Source of the DNA: a virus
Direction: 5' to 3' (one strand)
DNA length: 21,375 nt
IMG/VR virus record: IMGVR_UViG_3300020395_000130
Location: 1 to 21,375 of that record
Shown: positions 4,756 to 8,947 of the stretch, one piece after another
Numbering within the stretch: position 1 is the first letter of the stretch
How the letters are laid out: every line of letters begins with the position of its first letter
Notes under the pieces: model-generated
What the model was told of the DNA's origin: nothing
Seen by the model: only the letters and a program-made list of their open reading frames with translations
The model's database searches: none
Program-made: the position numbers and the translations under genes

Positions 4756-4767
4756 TCCCGTTTTTTT
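4744..4767 (+). terminator. Intrinsic terminator overlapping a stop codon
   Basis: AACGGGATT (4744-4752) pairs with AATCCCGTT (4754-4762), followed by T. The TAA at 4753-4755 is in the loop and stem. GCGAGGCAGCTG and a second T-run follow at 4775-4793. Confidence 0.85.
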
Positions 4768-4807
4768 ATTGTAAGCGAGGCAGCTGCTTTTTTTATCCAG
4801 AGCTCAT

Positions 4808-4861
4808 CCAGTTCACGAACTGTCCACTAAGACCCCACAAGGGGTTTTTTATTGCTATTAT
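4808..4861 (+). promoter_or_regulatory. Repeat-R promoter module 8 (drives structured RNA)
   Basis: R is at 4808-4827 (ccagttcacgaactgtccac). A terminator ACCCC/GGGGT with six T lies at 4832-4850, then TATTAT at 4856-4861, 28 bp after R. The predicted first base is 4868, the first base of the RNA's closing stem. Confidence 0.72.
4832..4850 (+). terminator. Short intrinsic terminator inside module 8
   Basis: ACCCC, loop ACAA, GGGGT and a T-run. It insulates the RNA promoter from upstream transcription. Confidence 0.75.
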
Positions 4862-4867
4862 ATAAGA

Positions 4868-4962
4868 GTGAAAGACAAATGGCATCCCTGAGGAGAAGGA
4901 TCTTAAATGACCGTGTATTGAACATGGTGATCGTACTCCAGACATCTGCCATTTGCTTTCAC
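4868..4962 (+). ncRNA. Candidate novel structured RNA, copy 2
   Basis: Closing arm GTGAAAG (4868-4874), one unpaired A, CAAATGGCA (4876-4884) pairs with TGCCATTTG (4947-4955) and CTTTCAC (4956-4962), about 16 bp. Inner stems match copy 1: GGAG (4892-4895) with CTCC (4936-4939), GATC with GATC, and ACCGTGT with ACATGGT capped by ATTGA. Compared with copy 1, T-A becomes G-C in the second stem (positions 1211/1258 and 4892/4939), G-U becomes G-C in the first, and the outer pairs change on both sides. Copy 1's extra side hairpin is missing. There is no R-to-terminator unit directly after it, so the 3' end is uncertain; 4963-5144 may be part of the transcript. Confidence 0.72.
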
Positions 4963-5144
4963 CCATTCTTGGGGCAAACGCAAGGCAGGGGTGAGCAACA
5001 ATCAGATGTCCTTCGGTACACGCTGTGGAAAACTGCTCTTTATGTTTGGAGACCTCTTGTACTCACAGTTTGAAACTGTCAACTCATTGAGTTGCTTGAG
5101 TTTTGAAGTTGTAAGACCCCAACTTATTCTTTAAAGGAGATCAC
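4963..5144 (+). other. Non-coding leader stretch before the 5145 gene
   Basis: I see no convincing gene here; one frame from 4879 stays open to 5073 but looks like chance. It holds TGTGGAAAA at 5024-5032 (reverse complement of the TTTTCCACA boxes at 1305), an R-like word with ACAGTTTGAAACTGT (5065-5079) lacking a -10 box at the expected distance, the hairpin CAACTC/GAGTTG (5080-5094) and a possible AAGTT/AACTT pairing before the ribosome-binding site. Confidence 0.5.
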
Positions 5145-5597
5145 ATGCCAAACTGGTGTCACAACAGAGTTTCGTTCTATTCAGACAATGAGCAGGACAT
5201 CAACAAACTCTATGAGATTTTTAATTCTGAGAACGTCTTTAACAAGATCGTACCGTCACCAGATTGGAAAAATACACCCAACGACAAAGGTGAACTCCCA
5301 CGTGCAAGGGAGATGAAAAACCAAAACGGTGAGGTGTTCACAACTGTTCAAGAATTTCCAGATGGCACGAATGACGACAGATGGTATCATTGGAATAATG
5401 CCAACTGGGGAACAAAATGGGATGTTGACCCTGACTGTGACCATTTAGATGAAAACAGTTTTGAATGTGAGTTTGAGACTGCATGGTCACCAGCAGAGGG
5501 AATTTATTACGCATTGCGTGAGCAGTTCCCAGACGTTGAGATCTCGTGGTTTTATGATGAACCAGGAATGCAAGTCGCTGGTTACCTAAACAATTAA
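5145..5597 (+). CDS. Api92-like ferredoxin-fold phage protein (150 aa)
   Basis: The sequence has the layout of the phage Api92/DUF1281-type family: MPNWC at 1-5, NWGTKWD at 87-93, the segment FETAWSP at 110-116, and EPGMQVAGY at 139-147, separated by charged loops. Family members are accessory proteins of phages and plasmids with a ferredoxin-like alpha-beta fold; no biochemical role is established to my knowledge. The strong AAGGAG site 7-8 bases upstream fixes the start and contrasts with the SD-less genes of this island. Its length is within the family range. It may be read from the structured-RNA promoter at 4856 because no clear terminator lies between. Confidence 0.82.
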   Translation: MPNWCHNRVSFYSDNEQDINKLYEIFNSENVFNKIVPSPDWKNTPNDKGELPRAREMKNQNGEVFTTVQEFPDGTNDDRWYHWNNANWGTKWDVDPDCDHLDENSFECEFETAWSPAEGIYYALREQFPDVEISWFYDEPGMQVAGYLNN

Positions 5598-5610
5598 TTC
5601 ATTTTTTACT

Positions 5611-5790
5611 ATGTCATTTTTCAATCACGTCCAACTGCACGAGTATGATATTACAGACCTTGGAATAAGGCAAGCGTGTTATGATGAACTCGTAGCAGAT
5701 GGTAACAATTCAGACGAGAAGCAATTACGCATACTCGCCGCCGCTATGTGTGAAGAGTTTAAAGATTACATGCGTCCCTTATTCTCATAA
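5611..5790 (+). CDS. Small acidic protein, 59 aa, unknown
   Basis: A complete ATG-to-TAA frame 13 bases after the Api92-like gene. It begins MSFFNHVQLHEYDITDLGIR and ends with a helix around LAAAMCEEFKDYMRPLFS. No known motif. The preceding sequence is T-rich without a strong ribosome-binding site. The downstream GGCAGCTGCC palindrome and module 9 mark the end of the unit. Confidence 0.58.
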   Translation: MSFFNHVQLHEYDITDLGIRQACYDELVADGNNSDEKQLRILAAAMCEEFKDYMRPLFS

Positions 5791-5792
5791 GG

Positions 5793-5858
5793 GGCAGCTG
5801 CCGACCAATTCACAAAGTGTCCACATCATGCTTTTTTTCCTTGCCTTTCTGCTATACT
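5793..5858 (+). promoter_or_regulatory. GGCAGCTGCC palindrome and repeat-R promoter module 9
   Basis: The 10-bp perfect palindrome GGCAGCTGCC (5793-5802) is followed by R (5805-5824, ccaattcacaaagtgtccac), a T-run, and TATACT at 5853-5858, 28 bp after R. An ATG at 5863 opens a 10-codon frame (MYSNEFYATT), out of frame with the next gene. Confidence 0.7.
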
Positions 5859-5881
5859 ACGTATGTACTCAAACGAATTTT

Positions 5882-6187
5882 ATGCAACGACTTGAACTCA
5901 CAATGGGTAGGGACATTCCAGACAACGGAACAGTCACCGATCACATGATGGACAATTTCATTAAGCGTGAGATCATGCCTCATTTTGAGTACGGCACTTT
6001 CATAGATGGCGAAGGTCTCTGGAAAGGCAAGCGAGAGCAAACCAAGATTTTTTATCTTGAGTGTGAAGACCGTGAGGTTGAAGACATGCTTCTCACTTTC
6101 AACTGTATCGCAGCAGCATACAGAAAACAATTCAGACAAGATTCTGTTCTTGTCTCTCAAGTTCAAACTAACGCCATTTTTATCTAA
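5882..6187 (+). CDS. DUF3574-like protein (101 aa)
   Basis: The sequence follows the DUF3574 pattern as I recall it: a start with LTMGRDIPDNGTV (residues 6-18), a helix FIKREIMPHF (26-35), G.W near 45-47, and a second helix AYRKQFRQDSVL (79-90), then a final strand. This family is found mostly in secreted or lipoprotein-like bacterial proteins; here there is no signal peptide, so a cytoplasmic form is likely. Function unknown. I choose ATG 5882 over the longer upstream frame because the promoter's -10 at 5853 and repeat R lie inside that extension. The stop is directly followed by the next ATG. Confidence 0.72.
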   Translation: MQRLELTMGRDIPDNGTVTDHMMDNFIKREIMPHFEYGTFIDGEGLWKGKREQTKIFYLECEDREVEDMLLTFNCIAAAYRKQFRQDSVLVSQVQTNAIFI

Positions 6188-6322
6188 ATGACTTCAATCC
6201 GTTATTGGTCACAAGACGACCAACGCCACGCAAGAACAATTTCATTTTCAACCGTGGCGAAAGCACTTCAGATGCTGGAATTCTATAAGGGTGCTGGTTT
6301 CAAATGTGAACTAGCACAATGA
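6188..6322 (+). CDS. Small protein, 44 aa, unknown
   Basis: Starts on the base after the previous stop (TAAATG) and overlaps the next gene by ATGA. It begins MTSIRYWSQDDQRHARTISF and holds a helix ALQMLEFYKGAGF. The layout (short strand, turn, helix, strand) is typical of small phage accessory proteins. No function can be assigned. Confidence 0.6.
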   Translation: MTSIRYWSQDDQRHARTISFSTVAKALQMLEFYKGAGFKCELAQ

Positions 6323-6459
6323 GATTTTTTCTTATTGCCCTTGTCATTGGGTGCGGTTGGGTTATCGGTGACACTGCTATTAAAAGCATGAATGACACCA
6401 TGAACCAGCGTAACGCACAACTATGCCAAATAGACCCATCTCTATGCCAGTCTAAGTAG
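6319..6459 (+). CDS. Small membrane or exported protein, 46 aa
   Basis: The N-terminus MRFFLIALVIGCGWVIGDTA is a hydrophobic segment after one Arg, which fits a signal peptide or a single membrane anchor. The remainder is hydrophilic with two Cys spaced seven apart (QLCQIDPSLCQ), able to form a disulphide outside the cytoplasm. I recall similar small proteins in other cyanophages, without known function. It is coupled to the preceding gene by ATGA. The 3' end overlaps a degenerate repeat R. Confidence 0.65.
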   Translation: MRFFLIALVIGCGWVIGDTAIKSMNDTMNQRNAQLCQIDPSLCQSK

Positions 6460-6502
6460 TGGCACACACTTACCCCATTAGGGGTATTTTTATGTGTATA
6501 AT
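6447..6502 (+). promoter_or_regulatory. Degenerate repeat-R promoter module 10
   Basis: A weak R (ccagtctaagtagtggcacac, split here as ccagtctaag plus tagtggcacac, 6447-6467) is followed by the terminator TACCCC/GGGGTA with a T-run (6471-6490), then TATAAT at 6497-6502, 29 bp after R. The predicted first base is 6509, the A of the next ATG. Confidence 0.6.
6471..6490 (+). terminator. Intrinsic terminator inside module 10
   Basis: TACCCC, loop ATTA, GGGGTA and a short T-run. It ends the unit 5882-6459. Confidence 0.8.
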
Positions 6503-6508
6503 TAAAGC

Positions 6509-6679
6509 ATGAACAAAACAAACGAACTCAAATCCTATTTCGGCGGACGTGTTCTTGCTAACGAATCAGCAATGAAAGATCCAGCAGTCCTCGCAGCATT
6601 TCAAGCAATGCAGCAACGAAACTGGGAAGAACTCAAAACTCCATGTGGCGGCACATGGAATATTTCAGACAGGCATTAA
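6509..6679 (+). CDS. Small protein, 56 aa, unknown
   Basis: Complete frame starting MNKTNELKSYFGGRVLANES, 6 bp after the TATAAT box and without a ribosome-binding site: a leaderless message is predicted. A central helix (AVLAAFQAMQQRNWEEL) is followed by PCGGTWNISDRH. Function unknown. The next gene begins four bases after the stop. Confidence 0.65.
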   Translation: MNKTNELKSYFGGRVLANESAMKDPAVLAAFQAMQQRNWEELKTPCGGTWNISDRH

Positions 6680-6683
6680 GCAC

Positions 6684-6824
6684 ATGAGCGTTTTGCATCA
6701 CGAATCCATTCTAGAGGACTGCTATCTAGAAATCCTTGAAGAGTTCAGGACTGAACTCCTCAGCATGACCCAAGACCAAATTGACGAAATGGTCTATAAG
6801 CGATTTGAGGATCGCTGCCAGTAA
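6684..6824 (+). CDS. Small helical protein, paralogue 2 (46 aa)
   Basis: Close relative of the 46-aa protein at 1877, sharing LHHE.ILE, EEFRTELL, the TQDQID stretch and the ending VYKRFEDRCQ. In both places it is the last gene of its transcription unit and follows a short, apparently leaderless gene. In the first cassette its partner is the APDWFNG protein, here an unrelated 56-aa protein, so the partner has been swapped. Function unknown. Confidence 0.78.
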   Translation: MSVLHHESILEDCYLEILEEFRTELLSMTQDQIDEMVYKRFEDRCQ

Positions 6825-6838
6825 GAACAGTCTAGCAC

Positions 6839-6867
6839 ACCCTGTCCGAAATGACAGGGTTTTTTTG
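6839..6867 (+). terminator. Intrinsic terminator closing the accessory island
   Basis: ACCCTGTC (6839-6846) pairs with GACAGGGT (6853-6860), followed by seven T. It separates the small-gene island from the late structural cluster. Confidence 0.9.
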
Positions 6868-6941
6868 TGGGTGCGGTGCGTGGGGCGATGCCGAGTGGGA
6901 CTCCTAACGATATCCAAGTCTACAAAAGTATCACAACGACC

Positions 6942-6949
6942 TATAAATA
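6942..6949 (+). promoter_or_regulatory. T4-type late promoter
   Basis: TATAAATA, the late-promoter octamer used by T4-like phages with the gp55 sigma factor. It precedes the structural cluster that starts at 7005. Confidence 0.7.
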
Positions 6950-6950
6950 T

Positions 6951-6979
6951 TTGCAAAATGAAAAATTCTGTGCTAGAAT
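6951..6979 (+). promoter_or_regulatory. Sigma-70-like promoter next to the late promoter
   Basis: TTGCAA at 6951-6956, a 17-bp spacer containing an extended TG, and TAGAAT at 6974-6979. Predicted start near 6986. This is the only place in the window where both -35 and -10 are near consensus. It may give earlier expression of the genes from 7005 on. Confidence 0.55.
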
Positions 6980-7004
6980 TTAGAAAAAATTTTCCAGGAA
7001 AAAA

Positions 7005-7319
7005 ATGACTGAAAAACCCGACTTAACAATAACGCCTCAGGAAAGTGATGAATATGATATTCCATATCCTCCCGAAGGAATGCCAGAGTATGATGAATCG
7101 GAAGCCGCCCATAAACATATGATGGGGAAAGATCCGCAATATGCCATAGCAACGCACGAGCATCAATTGAATAAGATTTCAAGTCTTATTGAGGAATTGT
7201 GTGCAAGAGTTATATCCATTGAAGCAAAACTCAATGAACTTGAGAATGAGCGTTTCGGGCATGATCCTAACAATCCTATTAATGATTACCCAGAAGTACA
7301 ACAACATCAAAACAGATGA
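7005..7319 (+). CDS. Structural-cluster protein with coiled coil (104 aa)
   Basis: An acidic protein. The first 35 residues are rich in Asp, Glu, Pro and Tyr (DEYDIPYPPEGMPEYDE), then ATHEHQLNKISSLIEELC and VISIEAKLNELENERF form a predicted coiled coil with hydrophobic heptad positions. It resembles small unnamed proteins near baseplate genes in cyanophages and is probably a minor or assembly protein; this is inferred only from position. CAGGAA lies 8-9 bases before the ATG. Overlaps the next start by ATGA. Confidence 0.75.
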   Translation: MTEKPDLTITPQESDEYDIPYPPEGMPEYDESEAAHKHMMGKDPQYAIATHEHQLNKISSLIEELCARVISIEAKLNELENERFGHDPNNPINDYPEVQQHQNR

Positions 7320-7594
7320 GAGATATACCAGTAGACGATAATTACTATGAAAAGATTCTCAATAACTTTGAACAGTTTTGTGATCAGTTTGAAGGAGCTG
7401 CAGCAAGACGATTTTCAGGGGTAGATAATGACAGTAGACAACCAATTGAACATGAAGCAGTTGAACACATCACTCCAACAGTTGTCCGAGAGGTTGACGT
7501 TGTTGGAGAAGAGGATGTTATTGCTAGAAAGACCACAGTTGATGTACCGTCCACCACAGTCAACGACATACGAGACGGTATCGGAGACACTTGA
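7316..7594 (+). CDS. Structural-cluster protein, 92 aa (overlapped)
   Basis: Starts in the ATGA overlap with the 7005 gene, MRDIPVDDNYYEKILNNFEQ. The first 40 residues look like an ordinary acidic helical protein; the last 50 lie over the start of the 7428 frame. In the overlap this frame uses GTT, GAA, GAT and other codons common in this phage, which suggests it is the older frame. It may be a real full-length protein, or only its first half may matter. Function unknown. Confidence 0.6.
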   Translation: MRDIPVDDNYYEKILNNFEQFCDQFEGAAARRFSGVDNDSRQPIEHEAVEHITPTVVREVDVVGEEDVIARKTTVDVPSTTVNDIRDGIGDT

Positions 7595-7637
7595 CTATCT
7601 ACATAAAGTAGTAGAGGAGTTGCAACATGGCAAATGA
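7428..7637 (+). CDS. Coiled-coil protein, 69 aa, overprinted on the 7316 gene
   Basis: The frame is shifted +1 relative to the 7316 gene and overlaps it for 167 bases. It begins MTVDNQLNMKQLNTSLQQLS and continues SERLTLLEKRMLLLERP, a strong leucine heptad pattern, then a Pro/Tyr/Thr-rich link and a final SETLDYLHKVVEELQHG helix. AGGGG lies 7-8 bases before its ATG, and its stop overlaps the next gene's start region (7627-7637). Leucine is mostly TTG, unlike the rest of the cluster, as expected for a frame laid over GTT/GAG-type codons. Likely a small virion-assembly or tail coiled-coil protein; role inferred. Confidence 0.65.
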   Translation: MTVDNQLNMKQLNTSLQQLSERLTLLEKRMLLLERPQLMYRPPQSTTYETVSETLDYLHKVVEELQHGK

Positions 7638-8028
7638 AATAGGTAACATGGTAGATTCATCTACAATGGATACAGCAAGTAGTAATCCTACTGCAATATA
7701 TCCTTTACAGGCACACTATGGATCTAATCAAACTTACAATACCATTTACAGTGGTGGTGCTCCGATGAGTGGATTAGATCCTACGAGTGATCCTACCGAT
7801 GTTACTGGTACACCTATCCAGCCTTTGGTTCCCCCTGTTCCACAACCATTACCTAGAACTGCTCCTATTGTTGGGATTGTCAACTCAGAGGCAAGGGGAG
7901 TTTATTTTGAAGGTACTCTCGTTCCAGTCATAGGTGATGGAGTTACTGGCATTGGTGCAGTACCCACTCCAAGACTATTGACAACCCCTGGGAAGTATGG
8001 TAGTATATTCATAGGTACACGTACATAA
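7627..8028 (+). CDS. Pro/Gly/Thr-rich structural protein, 133 aa
   Basis: GAGGAG lies 8 bases before the ATG. The N-terminal two thirds are low in charge and rich in Ser, Thr, Pro and Gly (SGLDPTSDPTDVTGTP, PLVPPVPQPLPRTAP). The C-terminal 45 residues (RGVYFEGTLVPVIGDGVTGI and PGKYGSIFIGTRT) have short Gly-bounded strands that faintly recall PAAR spike-tip proteins such as T4 gp5.4, whose genes also lie near baseplate genes. The PAAR metal-binding His/Cys set is not visible, so this is a weak suggestion. The stop shares bases with the next ATG (TAATG). Confidence 0.7.
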   Translation: MANEIGNMVDSSTMDTASSNPTAIYPLQAHYGSNQTYNTIYSGGAPMSGLDPTSDPTDVTGTPIQPLVPPVPQPLPRTAPIVGIVNSEARGVYFEGTLVPVIGDGVTGIGAVPTPRLLTTPGKYGSIFIGTRT

Positions 8029-8162
8029 TGGCATTATATAATAACTCAGATTACATAGCACCTCCAGCGAAGAAGACTAGGCAGGGCAAATCTAAGAATA
8101 CGAAGCTCGCAGCAACTTCTCGCAATGCTGCTAAGAAGAGGTATAGAGGACAAGGACGCTGA
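8028..8162 (+). CDS. Small basic protein, 44 aa
   Basis: Starts MALYNNSDYIAPPAKKTRQG and ends AATSRNAAKKRYRGQGR. It is strongly basic (about a quarter Lys and Arg) with an acid-free C-terminal half. From memory, T4-like cyanophages carry very similar small basic proteins beside their baseplate genes; the role is not known, but nucleic-acid or capsid/tail binding is plausible. The TAATG overlap with the previous gene couples the two. Too short for most gene finders. Confidence 0.7.
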   Translation: MALYNNSDYIAPPAKKTRQGKSKNTKLAATSRNAAKKRYRGQGR

Positions 8163-8192
8163 CGCTCCGAACGCCGAAGACTCCGAAAGATT

Positions 8193-8513
8193 ATGACTTA
8201 TCAGGCATTACCAAATATAGTAAAAATTAAAGATTCTCCTGTAGCAGGCCAAGGTCTTTTTGCAAAAGAAGATATACCTGCTATGTTGACTCTTGGTGTA
8301 TCCCATATCTTAGTAGAAGAGGATTCTCCTGTGAAAGGGGGGTGTACCGATCTTGTGATTTATAGAACGCCTTTAGGAGGGTTTATAAATCATTCTGATG
8401 ATCCCAATTGTGTTAAATGGGTAGAGGAAGGGATCTATTATGTAAAGACAATTAAACCTATTAAAGAGGGAGAAGAGTTATTTTTAAAGTATACATTTTA
8501 TAAAGTAAGTTAA
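8193..8513 (+). CDS. Minimal SET-domain protein, 106 aa (putative protein lysine methyltransferase)
   Basis: The protein is a nearly bare SET domain. Motifs in order: the AdoMet-binding G.G segment SPVAGQGLFAKEDIPA (15-30, Gly19 and Gly21), a mid-domain insert, the hallmark FINHSDDPNC (64-73, Asn66-His67-Ser68), and the closing EGEELFLKYTFY (92-103, Tyr100 and Tyr103), which with the NHS loop forms the SET pseudoknot. Pre- and post-SET zinc domains are absent. The family transfers methyl groups from S-adenosylmethionine to lysine side chains; the substrate here is unknown. It lies between small structural-cluster genes and gp25, so late expression is likely and a virion or host protein could be modified. 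Its substrate-binding insert is very short. Confidence 0.85.
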   Translation: MTYQALPNIVKIKDSPVAGQGLFAKEDIPAMLTLGVSHILVEEDSPVKGGCTDLVIYRTPLGGFINHSDDPNCVKWVEEGIYYVKTIKPIKEGEELFLKYTFYKVS

Positions 8514-8519
8514 AAGTGT

Positions 8520-8526
8520 CTAAATA
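8520..8526 (+). promoter_or_regulatory. Likely late promoter before gp25
   Basis: CTAAATA, a common cyanophage variant of the T4-type late promoter word, 28 bases before the gp25 ATG. Confidence 0.5.
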
Positions 8527-8554
8527 ACTACTGACTTCGTATATTTGTCGGTAG

Positions 8555-8947
8555 ATGGCATCCACGTTGTCCTTTAAGGACATTAATATCAATTTTAAGA
8601 AGCATCCTGTTACTGGTGACCTTGTTGTCAGTAAGGATGCTTCTGCTATTAAACAGGCAATTGTAAATTTACTATTAACAAATAAAGGAGAAAGACCATT
8701 TAATCCTAAGTATGGATCAAATATAAGAAGTTATTTGTTTGAACCATTAGACTTTGCAACAGCAGGACAAATAGAATTGAGTATTAGAAATACTCTATCT
8801 GAGTTTGAACCAAGAATTAATGTATTGGGAATAGACACATTTCCTAGTTATGATACCAATTCTTTTAGTGTTGATATGACATATGAAATAATAGGTTCAA
8901 ATGATCCACCCACTGCTGTAGAGTTAGTCTTAAATAGGACGAGATAA
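8555..8947 (+). CDS. 25: Baseplate wedge subunit gp25
   Basis: Matches the gp25/W-like family in length (130 aa; T4 gp25 is 132) and in its signature: LLTNKGERPFNPKYGSNI at about residues 40-57, with the conserved GERP core at 45-48, then RSYLFEP. In T4, gp25 sits in the inner baseplate where wedges meet the tail tube and sheath, and starts sheath assembly; the family is also called lysozyme-like, although gp25 is structural. It is followed by gp6 through a TAATG overlap, the T4 gene order. No strong Shine-Dalgarno is seen before the ATG; a CTAAATA late box lies upstream. Confidence 0.93.
   Translation: MASTLSFKDININFKKHPVTGDLVVSKDASAIKQAIVNLLLTNKGERPFNPKYGSNIRSYLFEPLDFATAGQIELSIRNTLSEFEPRINVLGIDTFPSYDTNSFSVDMTYEIIGSNDPPTAVELVLNRTR

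Noticed and set aside
4659-4865. 68-aa plus-strand frame in another frame
   Set aside because: It overlaps the coupled 4588 gene, the terminator, GGCAGCTG and module 8; its sequence has no protein-like pattern.
81-5824. Repeated palindromes as a CRISPR array
   Set aside because: Copies are hundreds to more than a thousand bases apart, with genes between them and no uniform spacers or cas genes.
5699-5881. N-terminal extension of the DUF3574-like gene
   Set aside because: It runs over the end of the 5611 gene, the GGCAGCTGCC palindrome, repeat R and the -10 box, and the family match begins at 5882.
7627-8028. Firm call as PAAR spike-tip protein
   Set aside because: Only the Gly-bounded strand rhythm at the C-terminus fits; the metal-binding His/Cys residues are not seen.
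8163-8192. Repeated CTCCGAA words between the basic-protein and SET genes
   Set aside because: Only two 7-bp copies in 30 bases; too short to call a site.
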